Origin: Phragmites australis
Taxonomy: Eukaryota; Streptophyta; Magnoliopsida; Poales; Poaceae
DNA length: 64,000 bases
Assembly (NCBI RefSeq): GCF_958298935.1
Contig: NC_084936.1
Location: 5,897,501-5,961,500, forward strand
Direction: 5' to 3'
Below, in pieces: positions 47,397-58,969 of this stretch. Numbering within the stretch: position 1 is the first letter of the stretch; each line of letters starts with the position of its first letter. The notes under the pieces are model-generated. The model worked only from the letters and a program-made list of their open reading frames with translations. It searched no databases and had not been told where the DNA came from. Both the position numbers and the translations under genes were made by a program.

Positions 47397-48935
47397 TTAA
47401 AAGTGGTTGAGGTTTGAGATGCCGAGGAAAGCCATGATGGGCCCTTGGAGCAGCTGCATGACAGCCTTCCAGCCTGCATGCGTCGGGTGGATGTAGTCCC
47501 AGTAGAAATACTCGTCCGGGTTGCGGCACAGCCGGAACAGCGGGCGGTTGCCATCATATTGTCCGCAGTAGCCGCTTGCGTCGATGCTCTCGCAGCACGG
47601 CTGGTACATGTACTTGAACTGCTTCGACAACGTCGACCCTGCATGCACGCATGCGATTCGTCAAATATCATATAGTTAAGCCGGGAAGCCGGCCGGCCGC
47701 CCGAGATGAATATAATGCAATATGTATAATTTGTTGAAGTTTCATTCATACCTGGTTTGGGGCTGACAAGCTCGGTGAACATGGTGTTCACATCGAGCAG
47801 CATAACGTTTTTCTCTTTGCCTAGCTTATCTAGGAGAGCCGTGTTGTGTGCGTCCGAGATCATGTTGCCGCGCTTATCGCAATGGTCGTAGTTGGTGAAC
47901 CTGGACATCCACGGCGTGCAGCCGAGCGGGGGTACCGAGTTCACCAGCACCTTGGGCACACCGAGCTCCTGTAGCTGCTTCACGATTCCTGCAATCTCCT
48001 CCGTCACGTCGTCGGCGAAGCGAGCGATCTGCAGATATACACGACCAAGCAGCAAAATTAATCATCGATCAGAAGCATATATACGCGTGCATGTGTACTA
48101 CTCACGTAGTCATCGGTGGCCGAGTTGCTGATGCGTCCATAGTCACGGCCGGAGTAGGCAACGAGCGCGACCGACTCGTCGAGGTCCCGTTCTGTGATGA
48201 CGCCGTCCGAGACGAGACTACTGAATTGGTCGATCTGCGCGCCGAGCGTCGGCACCAGGTACACGGCACCGGAGCTGGCGTTGGCGAAGTTCATGCCGGA
48301 CGAGTTGATGCGGTTGCTCTTCTTCCCCCGCCGTGCCTTGTGCGCCGCGTACGGCGGAGGAGACTCGTCGTGCCCCAGAATCTTGGCTGCAAACGACCAA
48401 GCAGCGACGTCATCACGAATTAGATATATATGCACATGCATGCCAGCAAATTGACCATCTACTAATACACATATTAAGATTTATATAGTATAGTATCGTT
48501 CATGACAGCAGATCGATGGCAGCTAGCTTACGTACCGAGAAAATCAGATTGGACCATGTTGTTGGAAAAGCGACCAGTTGGACTATTGTCGTGGTCGTCG
48601 TCCGACATGCCGTAGGGGTAGTACCAAGCACGAGAACCCCGGTTCAAGCCTGGGTTCGGGACGTTGCCGTCGTCGGCAATGGAGTCTCCGAATATGAACA
48701 GCTTGTACAACCGGTCGGGGGAGCTGTCATCGTCGTGGCGCCGGGACTCCACAGGAGCGACTCGGCACTCCACATGAGCAACTGCATGCAAAACAATAAT
48801 ATGAGCGGGATAGATTGATATTATAACTCCACGAACAGTACGGATTATAATCTAGCTAGTGAACACGTGCAACAATATAAGAAAGATACCATTCAAGAGC
48901 AGGAAGAGCAAGCAGCCGGCGAAGAGAACCTTCAT
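47397..48935 (-). CDS. GDSL esterase/lipase, complete five-exon gene
   Basis: Minus-strand exons 48935-48890, 48781-48536, 48386-48106, 48028-47752 and 47638-47397 have clean GT-AG borders and matching phases. They give 363 aa. An N-terminal signal peptide (MKVLFAGCLLFLLLN…) indicates secretion. Block I FIFGDS carries the nucleophile Ser49. Block II GMNFAN starts at Gly128. Block V WDYIH carries Asp331 and His334. In block III the usual GND is GRD: Arg178 replaces the oxyanion-hole Asn. Length and exon pattern are normal for plant GDSL hydrolases, which cleave ester bonds in lipids, cutin or cell-wall acyl groups. The C-terminal …YFYWDYIHPTHAGW… fits the subgroup near Arabidopsis At5g03610. 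The frame is fully intact, so the gene is probably expressed. Substrate and activity cannot be inferred, and the block III change may lower catalysis. Confidence 0.9.
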
Positions 48936-49037
48936 GATCGTCGAAATTGCCAACAAGCTAGCTAGATTGGTTTGAGAAGAGATCGAGCGAGGTTCCCTTG
49001 GCTTCTGCGTGCTCTCAACCGAGGTTTGTGGTCTTTA

Positions 49038-49045
49038 TATTTATA
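49038..49045 (-). promoter_or_regulatory. TATA box of the GDSL gene
   Basis: TATAAATA on the minus strand, about 105 bp upstream of the Met codon at 48935, conserved in the left-edge copy. The expected transcription start lies near 49010. Confidence 0.75.
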
Positions 49046-49581
49046 GGGACAGCAAACGGCTTACAGATCAGCAAAATTGATGTTTCAAATCACAAGCAAG
49101 CAATTTTATTCTATCTTTTCGTTCAAAAAGACAAACAAGTTTCTATCTACAATAGAGTCCTACCAACCTACACCACCTTGTCGATCTCCTTCGGCTTAGA
49201 GCCTGTATCTCCAGTTCTCCATCCGTTGTTCTATCTCCAAACTAAATAAACATAAACTACAAACTTGCCCAGGCCTGAAGGCCGTCAAGAAGGCTTGGAC
49301 GTATGGGCACACGTACAAATGACAACTCATGCATGGTGGGCAGCTAGCTCTCCGAAGGCCCATGCCGGGACCAGTGGATTGCCGGGGATGTAGCCGACAC
49401 CATGTGAGAGCTTCCAACAGAAACCGAGGCCAATTTTATTTACATAGATCTCTCGCTACACCAGTCTTAACATAATGCATGTGTTCAAGGGTAATACTCC
49501 CAGATCTATCAGCCATGACTGGTGGCTCAGCTATAACCATTCTCCCAAGCGAGGTTGGAACGAGCTAGCCATGCATATATG

Positions 49582-49748
49582 CAGGGGCGAAGACAGCGTC
49601 GGAGAGAGGGGGTGCATGGCTCTTTACTGTTCACGAAGCTACAGTTCATCAGAGCTTATTTTCTGTTCATCAGAGCTAATTTTATTAATACTTCTGGATG
49701 GAATGGGGTGCATGTGCACCCACAGTCCATAACGTGGCTCCGCCACTG
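49582..49748. mobile_element. hAT-type MITE with 8-bp target duplication
   Basis: A 167-bp insertion present only in copy C. The ends are imperfect inverted repeats, CAGGGGCGAAGACAGCG and the complement CAGTGGCGGAGCCACG, of the form common in plant hAT elements. It is flanked by CATATATG at 49574-49581 and 49749-49756. That octamer occurs once in copies A (699-706) and B (15945-15952). It has no coding capacity. Confidence 0.85.
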
Positions 49749-50239
49749 CATATATGCTTTTAAGCTGTGTTGTTCTTTGGTTTGTTATCGGCATTAACTT
49801 GGTACATGCAAAAAAAAAAAAGGGAGAGGGTGCTACTTGTATATTCCAAGCGCATGCACTAGCTACTTGTGGGTGTGAGATTACCCAACGGCACGCCGAT
49901 GCATCAGCAAGTCCAGGGTGCCACCCGGGTTGCCTCCAAGCGAAGCCGAATTTCTTTTTTGGAACGAACAAGCATTGGGGAGAGACTTATCTGCTGCGGA
50001 GGTAGGCCGGCTCCACATTGCCCATGGAGAGCACGTTGGTCAGCCGCGGAGGTTTGGCAGAGGAGTGGATGGTGCGCGGAGAGAGGAAGATATACAGTAA
50101 CGTGGTGAGATTGGACCGACCCCCTAGCACCTAGGCTAGGAGGCGCCTGGCTGGGCCGCTCGCCCGCGGCTGGCCCACAAGGAGCACCAGCAATGGTTTT
50201 TTATTTATATATTTTTAATTTAAAAAATTACAAAACTAC

Positions 50240-50863
50240 TGTTGGGGATGATCTCCCGCCCCTCTCTTCAGAGGGTACCTCGAAGTCTACTGGAAAGATC
50301 GCATGTTCGCCACTGCAGTTTTGTTTCAGGGATTTCATCCGCAGGTGGCGAAGATCACGAAGCGCCATCGGTCGAAGGGTGTAGGCGCGCCCGCAACCTC
50401 GATCTCTCGTGCCGGCAAAGACGAGGGCGACCTTCGACCAAAGGGTGAAGTCCGTGCCTACGGTCCTAAGTGATCGCGGTGGGTGAAGATACAAGCCAAC
50501 CTTCGCTCTGGGGCTGAAAGCCACCTGACGGGCATCCGAGTGGAGAAGGCTTTTGTATATCTTCGGAGGCAGAGATCACTGCGGAACAGTGGGCCCGTTT
50601 TTAGCCGTTCGGGGCAGGGTTGTAATTATATAATTATGCTCACTTGTACCATAATGCTCCCGGATATTCCGAGAATGTAGCAGGTAAAGGGGTAGGATTT
50701 ATAAACCGCGCCTGCGGTGGCCGAGTACGGGCTATAAATAGGGCCACACTATACTCGGGAGCGACATTGGAAAACTGTTCCACCTCTGACACGTGTCGTT
50801 CCGAGGACCCTTCGATATCCCCGTATCTGAAGGTCCACCTTGTCTGGGATTTCGGTCCCAACA
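50240..50863 (+). repeat. 5' LTR
   Basis: 624 bp, begins TGTTGGGGATG and ends GGTCCCAACA, with short terminal inverted repeats TGTTGGG/CCCAACA. A TATAAATA promoter box lies at 50733-50740. Confidence 0.95.
50733..50740 (+). promoter_or_regulatory. TATA box of the 5' LTR
   Basis: GGCTATAAATAGGGCC in the last quarter of the LTR. The same motif is conserved in the 3' LTR at 63152-63159. Confidence 0.75.
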
Positions 50864-50864
50864 G

Positions 50865-50882
50865 TTGGCGCCTTCCGTGGGG
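50865..50882 (+). other. Primer-binding site
   Basis: TTGGCGCCTTCCGTGGGG starts one base after the 5' LTR. It has the TTGGCGCC start typical of this lineage. I did not assign the tRNA. Confidence 0.7.
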
Positions 50883-50900
50883 ATCGAAACCTTCGACGCC

Positions 50901-52406
50901 ATGCCACCCAAGAAGAAATCGAAGCCAGTCGAAACAGTGGAAGCATTGGCGAAACCTTCAGCCGCAGCCGGGCCTTCGGCCGAATGACCCCCTTCGGCGA
51001 TGCCAGGACCAAGTAATGCTTCGGTCGGTGGAGCTTCGGGCGGACAAGAGCAATGTTGCGGAGTTGAAGTAGCGCCACGAGGACCCAGTGATGGCCTCCA
51101 TGGCGAAGCACTCCGGGTTAATGCGGAGCCGATGCGGGTCACGGAACCAATTGATCACGCACACTTCGAGCCTCCAGCAAAAGAAGGCGAAAGGGTGCAA
51201 AATGAAGAATGGGAAGACCTTGATGACTTCGCAGAGTATGAAAATGAGGATGAAAGAAATGAAGAAAGAACAGCCAGGCAAGAAGCTGAAGAGTTGGAAA
51301 GACAGATAGCGCAGAAGAAGCGCATGTTAGATGGCCTGGCAGCAAGTCGAAAAGCCGCAGAATATCGCAGGTGGGCAGGTGAAGCTAGGAAAACATTGGA
51401 AAAAATCCAAGAGGAAATCAATATGCTGCACCAAGCAGAAGGCATGTCTCGCCAGGTGACACCGCCGTGAGACATGGCACGAACTTCGTAAGACCTTCGG
51501 TGAAGGTCGTCCACGAGAGACCCGGAGTCCCCGCTGTCCATGGATCTGCAAAACCAGCCGTGGCCGCTAGGGTTCAAGATGCCCAAAGTGGTTATGTTTG
51601 ACGAAGAGTCAGACCCAAGGGAATTTGTAATGAGCTTCGAAGTGGCCATGGAGTCTGCCGGAGGGGATGGCACAACACTGGCGAAAGCCTTTGTATTGGC
51701 CATAAAAGGGATAGCAAGATCATGGTAATCCGCGTTGCCCCCGGGATCCATATACTCATCGGAGCAATTGCGTAGTGCACTGTACAGCAATTTCCAGGGA
51801 AATCGAGCAGATAAAATTACCACTACCGACCTCTTCGCACTGAAGCAGCAACCAACAGAAACCTTACGGAGCTACATACGTCGCTTCGTGCACATACGTT
51901 GTCAAGCGAAGGGGCTAAGCGAAGATGCAATCATCGATGCGGCGATACAGGGCATCAGAGGAGGGCTATTAGAAGGAAAGCTCATGAGAAAAAGAACTAG
52001 AAGTGTACAAGAGCTGCTTAACATAATGGAATAATACTCAAGATCTGAGCTCGATCATCTCCGAAGGAAAAACGAAACGGCAGCCTCCAAAGTAAAACCA
52101 AATGCATCAGCCAGAGAGGCAGGCAGTAGCAATCCTAGAGACAGATTGCACCATCCAAGAAAGCCCAAAGTTTCAGAATATTTAAGGAAAAAAGAAGTCA
52201 ATCAGATTAACTCCAGCCCGTTCGAAGTCGCTCAAGGGGCAAGCGGAACTCACAGTGTGGCCAATCGAGGAGGCCGAGCCGGTAGGGGAAGAGGCCGCGG
52301 AGGCCGAGGAGGACGGGTTCCGCAGGACCCAACAACGTTTTACTGTGAGTTGCATGGCGAAGGAGCCGGCCACAAGACCAAGCAGTGCTGCAGGTTGTGG
52401 CTATGA
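50901..52406 (+). pseudogene. gag of the Tat-lineage element, broken
   Basis: Starts MPPKKKSKPVE… at 50901 but stops at 50985-50987. The next open part (51000-51470) is acidic, then a coiled coil (…ARQEAEELERQIAQKKRM…). The retrotransposon gag core (…FVMSFEVAMESAGGD…, …LRSYIRRFVHIRCQAKGL…) is split by a TAA at 51726-51728. The C terminus is Gly/Arg-rich (…RGGRAGRGRGRGG…) and carries a zinc-knuckle-like YCELHGEGAGHKTKQC. Gag packages the element RNA into particles. Several stops mean no full protein is made. Confidence 0.85.
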
Positions 52407-52482
52407 AAGAGAGCTTGGTGAAGCAATCTCTTGACCACGCAAGGACCGTACACCATGCAGCAAGTTTCGGGAGAAGTGAAGA

Positions 52483-55400
52483 GTGACAAAACCACAATTA
52501 GAACATGGTGTTTGCAAACCAGTGGTGACAGATTCCTGCACCGCAGTATACACCTGCAGCCTCGGCTCAGTTGGATCAAACGAGGCAAATGAATCTCCAG
52601 GGGGAGCTACCTCCGCCACCACCAAGGCCTACGATCGAAGCACCACCAGAGAGCAGCAAGTCCATAAACACGGTAAATCATGGATACAACATGGTGTTGG
52701 CCATCTCAGGAGATCTAACCAACAGACAGAATCTAAGAGACAACGGAAAGAATATGTGCGCAGAGTCAACCACGTCGGAGTAGGACCAATGTACATTCAT
52801 TCAAGGTGGTCAAACATTCCCATTACATTCTCTCAAGAGGACATGAGGGTCTTAGACTACCCACACACAGATGCCTTCATTATCACAGCAAACATCTCTG
52901 GAAATGAAGTGCACAGGATCTTAATAGATGGAGGAAGCTCAGTGGATATCATCTTTACTGATGCTTTCGACAAAATGGGACTACGTTGAAGTGACTTGAA
53001 GCAAGCTGGATCACCATTACTAGGCTTCGGCGGAAATACAATCAATGCTCCGGGAAAGATAATAATCCCAGTGTCGTTTGCCGAAGGGACAAATTTTCGC
53101 ACGAAAGATATTACCTTCGATGTGGTCGACATTGATTACACATACATTGCGATATTTGGTAGGGGAGTCCTGAATACATTTGGAGCAATACCGCACCATG
53201 CGTACTTGTCCATGAAGATGCCTGGTCCTGAAAGCGTCATAACGGTATTGGGAGACCAGCGAGTGGCCAGACAAATCGAAGTGGGAATAACCCCAGGAAG
53301 ACAAAATGTCCACGTGGTGATAGAACCTTCAACAAATCGGGAGGAAAGTTACAACCAGTCGAAGATAAGCAAAGCAGCGAAGGCTGCACCAGAAGGAGCA
53401 ACCAGAATAGTGCAGTTACATCAAGAAAAACAAGATAAAAAAGTCACCATAGAAGCGGAGGCCCCGGCGGAGGACCAACAACAACTTATAATGTTCCTCC
53501 GCAGTAATGACGATGTCTTCGCTTGGTCCCCTAAGGACCTGAAAGGAGTAAGTCGGGAAATCATCCAGCATAGCTTAAATGTGGATCCCAACGTGAAGCC
53601 AAGGAAGCAAAAGCTTAGGAAAGCTTGAAGTGAAAGAGAAGAAGCAGCGAAGGCTGAAGTGAAAAAGTTGTTCGATGCCGGAGTCATACGTGAAGTAATG
53701 CACTCAGAGTGGCTAGCTAACACAGTGTTATTGAAGAAAAGCAACGGAAAATGGAGAATGTGCATCGACTTCACAGACTTGAACAAGGCTTGTCCCAAGG
53801 ATGACTTTTCATTGCCTAGAATTGATCAGCTGGTAGACTTCGCGACTGGTTGCGAATTGTTAAGCTTCTTAGATGCATACGCAGGGTACCACCAGATATG
53901 GATGGCGAAGGAAGATGAGGACAAGACAAGTTTCAGAACCTCCTTCGGCATATACTGCTTTGTGAGGATGCCCTTCGGCCTCCGAAATACTGGTGCAACC
54001 TTCACCAGGTTGGTGCAGACAGTACTAAGTTCATAGCTAGGACGAAATGTCTTAGCCTATGTTGATGACATAGTGGTCAAGAGTACCAGAAGGAGCCAAC
54101 ATCTCGAAGATCTGCGTGAAACCTTCGGAAGCTTGCGAAGAGTAGAGCTAAGGTTGAACCTAGAAAAATGCGTCTTCGGAGTACAATCCGGAGGGCTACT
54201 AGGGTTCCTGGTGTCGAAGAGAGGCATCAAAGTGGAACCCCAAAAGATACAGGCGATAATAGATATGAAACCACCACAAAACAAAAAGCAAGCTCAACGC
54301 TTGGCAGGGAGATTGGCGGCATTAAACAGGTTCACTGTAAAATCTGCGAAGCAAAATCTACCGTTCTTCAAAGTATTAAAAAGCTCTGACCCATTCAAAT
54401 GGGATGTGGAGCAGCAAGTAGCCTTTGATGAATTGAAAAGCTACCTAACGAAGCTTACAGCACTGTCCAGCCCCGATCCAGGCGCAGATTTATTATTATA
54501 CATAGTGGTATCCCCTTCGACAGTCAGTGTTGTACTTGTGCAGGAAAGATCCAAAGACAACAAATTGCGCCAGTTCCCAATATATTATGTATCAGAAGCT
54601 CTGGCAGGCCCAAAGAAGATGTACACAGAGCTGGAAAAAGTAGCATATGCACTAGTGATGGCATCCCACAAGCTTCGCCATTACTTCACGTCTCACAAAA
54701 TTACAGTACCAACTTCCTTGCCCCTTCGCGACATGTTTGAGAACAAAGAAGCCATTGGAAGAATAGCAAAGTGGGCCGCGGAGGTAGCTCCATTCATGAT
54801 TGTTTTTGTGGCAAGAACATCATTGAAATCGCAAGCGTTGGCAGACTTCGTGGCGGAATGGACTCCGCTAACCGAAGCCTCGGAGGAAGAACCGCTAGAA
54901 CCGGTCTGGACCGCATATTGCGATAGAGCTTGGGGAACTATAGGAGCAGGTGTTGCGGCGATATTATCCTCACCTTCGGGTGCAAAGCTGAGATATGCCG
55001 CCAGATTAGAGTTCCACTCTACAAACAATACGGCGGAGTACGAAGTGGTCCTCCTCGGACTTCGCAAGGCAAAGGCTTTGGGCGCCCGAAGGGTGCTGGT
55101 TAAAACAGACTCAAAGATTATAGCAAGCCAAATTGACAAGACATTCCAGGCAAAAGACCCAGAGCTGGTTAAGTACAGAGCATCGGTGCGAAGAATGGAA
55201 AAATACTTCATGGGATTCACAGTCAAGAGTATATCAAGAAATGATAACTTCGAAGCAGATGAGCTAGCAAAAGCCGCTTCGCAGAACCTGCCTATGCCAT
55301 CAGATGTTTTCTACCAGAAGCTGAGTGAACCAGCCGCTGAGGACAATTCGAAACCATCATGTCCTATCGCGATGATCGAAAGCGAAGATTGGCTCTCTCC

Positions 55401-55536
55401 AATATTGGCTTATCTTCGTGGTCAAGGCAACATCGAGGACCATGTCGGAGCAAAGCGTATGGCCCAGAGAGCTAGAAACAACAAAATTATGGGAAACAAT
55501 TTGTACAAAACCAAAGTATGTGAACCATTTCTGTGA
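52483..55536 (+). pseudogene. pol part 1: protease, reverse transcriptase, RNase H and second RNase H
   Basis: The aspartic protease has its active site in [12 protein letters not shown], with a TGA at 52987-52989 soon after. RT blocks run from 53660 (…GKWRMCIDFTDLNKACPKD…, …MPFGLRNTGATF…) to the catalytic AYVDDIVV near 54057-54080. A TAG at 54034-54036, where a Gln codon is expected, separates them. The first RNase H spans about 54370-54860. A second, archaeal-type RNase H follows at about 54900-55290, with acidic residues in YCDRAW, TAEYE, KTDSK and FEADELAK. The long frame 54073-55536 is intact. In a working element these enzymes copy RNA to DNA. This copy is dead because of the stops. Confidence 0.9.
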
Positions 55537-57480
55537 TGCATAAACCAGAAAGAAGGACATAACCTACTAAAAGAAATTCACAGTGGGCTGTGTGGTTCCC
55601 ATATGGGTACAAGGGCTTTAGTATATAGGCAGGGCTTCTATTGGCCGACGGCGGTGAATGATGTGGATCACAGGTCCGAAGATGTCAGCAGTGTCAGTTC
55701 TAGGCGAAGGGGTCAAACAGACCTTCGACAAAGACACAACTCATTCCACCGGTTTGGCCGCTAAGACAATGGGGAATTGACATTGTTGGCCAGCTGCCAC
55801 CTACTCCAGGAAATTTGCGATATGCTGTAGTTGCGGTCGAATACTTCTCCAAATGGGTGGAGGCCAACGGTTGCAAGACCAACTGGATTCACGCCATTTC
55901 GCCTCCTCTTCGGTGAAGAGGTAATGACCCCAGAGGAATGCAAAACCAAATCATTTAGGGTCGGAAACGAACTAGAGCAAGGCGAAGAGTCATCGTCAAA
56001 GGATGCCCTCGAGGAAGTGAGATTGCAAGCCACCGAAAATCTGGGCAGGTATCAACAGGAGACAAAAAAAATGGAGATATAGAAATATATCCGAAAAAAC
56101 TTCGTCCCCAGAGATTTAGTGCTACGAAGATTCGGTAGTACAACATCAGTGGGAAAACTACAGAGTAAATAGGATGGTCCTTTCTTAGTAAAAAGGTCGT
56201 TAAGACTTGGCTCATATCATCTGTCTAATATGGAAGGTGAGGAGCTTCCACACACTTGGAATGCAGACAATCTCCGCAAGTTCTACGCCTGACAGGGATG
56301 GCGGCCAAAACCAAGGCTCTTGTGTAGTTTTCCTTTATGCAATCTTCTTTTCATGTAATTGAATTGTAAGGGAACTGCACTCTTTTCCTTACAAGGGGAC
56401 CCCTTCGTTAGGGGGTGAGGTTTTTAACGAGGCAGGAACCCATGTAAACATATTGATATAGTAGTACCCCCAGAAAATACTGCTTGTTTCGAGTACTAGT
56501 AACTCATCGTTGAAGTGCGCCAATCTAAGGGTGGGACAGAACCTACTAAAAGAAATTCACAGTGGGTTGTGTGGTTCCCATATGGGTACAAGGGCTTTAG
56601 TTGGAAAAGTATATAGGCAGGGCTTCTATTGGCCGACGGTGGTGAATGATGCGGATCACATGGTCCGAAGTTGTCAACAGTGTTAGTTTTGGGCGAAGGG
56701 GTCAAACAGACCTTCGACAAAGACACAGCTCATTCCACCGGTTTGGCCGCTAAGATAGTGGGGAATCGACATTGTTGGCCAGCTGCCACCTACTCCAGGA
56801 AATTTGCGATATGATGTAGTTGCGGTCAAATACTTCTCCAAATGGGTGGAGGCCATGCCACTTGTAAGCATAACATCAAGAAACATACAGAAATTCCTAT
56901 GGCAGAGTATCGTATGCTGCTTCGGAGTCCCGAGCGAAGTAACAGTAGACAATGGCACTCAATTTGATAGTGGCAGTTTCAGGGATTTTTGCAATGGTCT
57001 GGGGATCAAAGTAATTTCCGCATCTATATATCACCCACAGTCTAGTGGGGCAGTCAAGAGAGCGAATGGCATCATCTTCGCTGGTGTCGCAAAACGTCTG
57101 CAGGAGCTGACAAAAGGGAAATGGGTCGAAGAATTGCCTAAAGTATTATGGTCATTAAGAACAGCGGTTGCAAGACCAACTGGATTCACGCCATTTCGCC
57201 TCCTCTTCGGTGAAGAGGTAATGATCCTAGAGGAATGCAAAACCAAATCATTTAGGGTCGGAAACGAACCAGAGCAAGGCGAAGAGTCATCGTCAAAGGA
57301 TGCCCTCAAGGAAGTGAGATTGCAAGCTGCTGAAAATCTGGGCAGGTATCAACAGGAGACAAAAAAATGGAGAGATAGGAATATATCTGAAAAAACTTCA
57401 TCCCCGGAGATTTGGTGCTGCGAAGATTCGGTATTACAACATCAGTGAGAAAACTACAGAGTAAATGGGATGGTCCTTTC
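55537..57480 (+). pseudogene. Integrase region, tandemly duplicated, both copies defective
   Basis: Two copies start with the same sequence at 55561 and 56540. Each has the N-terminal zinc-binding part (…HSGLCGSHMGTRAL…, …VRSCQQC…) and the first catalytic Asp region (WGIDIVG). Copy 1 jumps from …KWVEA to the C-terminal block, losing about 310 bp with the second Asp and the Glu. Copy 2 keeps the core (VDNGTQF) but has HPQSSGAVKRANG, with Lys where the catalytic Glu is expected. Both run on to the C-terminal sequence and the downstream flank. Integrase inserts the DNA copy into the genome; neither copy could do so. Confidence 0.88.
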
Positions 57481-57929
57481 TTAGTCAAAAGGTCGTTAAG
57501 AACCGGTTCATATCATCTGTCTAATATGGAAGGTGAGGAGCTTCCACACACTTGGAATGCAGACAATCTCCGCAAGTTCTACGCCTGACAGCGACAGCAG
57601 CCAAGACCAAGGCTCTTGTGTAATTTTCCTTTATGCAATCTTCTTTTCATGTAATCGAATTGTAAGGGAACTGCACTCTTTTCCTCACAAGGGGACCCCT
57701 TCGTTAGGGGGTGAGGTTTTTAACGAGGCAGGAACCCATGTAAACATATTGATATAGTAGTACCCCCAGAAAATAGTGCTTGTTTCGAGTACTAGTAACT
57801 CATCGTCGAAGTGCGCCAACCTAAGGGTGGGACGGCGCACCAATCGACGACTTGAGGGCCGCACATGGATGGTGCGAAATGAGGTGCGAAGTGTCAACGA
57901 AAAAAGACGTACACTTTTGACCTTAGGAA

Positions 57930-58470
57930 AAATAAACCTTCAAAAGAGAAGCTGAAGTGTCGTCCGACCTAAGAAAAGGCGATGCACTTCGAGCAAAAGT
58001 CGGGGGCTAAGAGCGCCTGCCCCCGCACCGAAGGAAAAACAAACCTTCAAAAGAGAAGCCGAAGTGTTGTCCGACCTAAGAAAAGGCGACGCACTTCGAG
58101 CAAAAGTCGGGGGCTTTGAGCGTCTACCCCCCCCCCCCCACCGAAGGAAAAACAAACCTTCGGAAGAGAAGCCGAAGTGTCGTCCGATCTAAGAAAAGGC
58201 GACGCACTTCGAGCAAAAGTCGGGGGCTAAGAGCGCCTGCCCCCGCACCGAAGGAAAAAAAACCTTCGGAAGAGAAGCTGAAGTGTCGTCCGACCTAAGA
58301 AAAGGCGACGCACTTCGAGCAAAAGTCGGGGGCTAAGAGTGCATGCCCCCGCACCGAAGGAAAAACAAACCTTCGGAAGAGAAACCGAAGTGTCGTTTGA
58401 CCTAAGAAAAAGGCGACACACTTCGAGAAAAAGTCGGGGGCTAATAGTGCCTGCCCTAGCACCAAAGGAA
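57930..58470. repeat. ~107-bp tandem repeat, five units, in the 3' region of the retrotransposon
   Basis: The anchor CTTCGAG(C/A)AAAAGTCGGGGG occurs at 57987, 58094, 58207, 58313 and 58421. Each unit carries GAAGTGTCGTCCGACCTAAG and AAAAGTCGGGGGCT, a purine run close to the element's polypurine tract. Spacing varies mainly through C-run length. Not coding. Confidence 0.9.
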
Positions 58471-58969
58471 AAACGACTAACTCAAAAGCATCCGATCAAC
58501 AACATAAATTTCTATCAGCCAAAGTAAGTTGCGATCAAAAATCGGGGGGGGGAGGGGGAGGGGGCGGCATTTGAGAAACTATTCCTGTGCAATCGTAGGT
58601 ACCTGTGGCAAAAAATCGGCAGGACGGCGTTATTCGGTACATCATGGCCGACGTGACGCCCCATATGAATAACCAAGAATGCCATTCGCCAAAGATAACA
58701 CCGCGCGAGTAAGCGATAAGGCGTTCCTAACATCTAGAAACATCGTAAATTGCCAATATCACTTCGAGCACGGTGCCGCCGAAGTGCCCCAAGGGGAAAC
58801 AGGTGATAATATAAATGCAACATTTATTCTGCAAAGCGATCAACATCAGGATCAAAAAATTCTTATACCACCGACTAAAAGCAAACTGGAAATCAATGCT
58901 TTCGCTGGCGTGAAAACACATGGTTGGGGCCAGTGGGGCCCCAACATTAGTCGAATGCGACGGAGGTGC

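Larger units (their letters stand above)
48838..50239. repeat. Segmental duplication copy C, left part
   Basis: Collinear with copy A (1-1125) and, from about 49363, with copy B (15736-16432). It includes GDSL exon 1, the promoter and the upstream flank. Copy C differs by the hAT MITE at 49582-49748 and by the LTR retrotransposon that splits it after 50239. The continuation is at 63283-64000. Confidence 0.9.

Noticed and set aside
58116..58527. Lys/Arg-rich proteins over the 107-bp repeat array
   Set aside because: These are translations of a non-coding tandem repeat with variable C runs that change frame.
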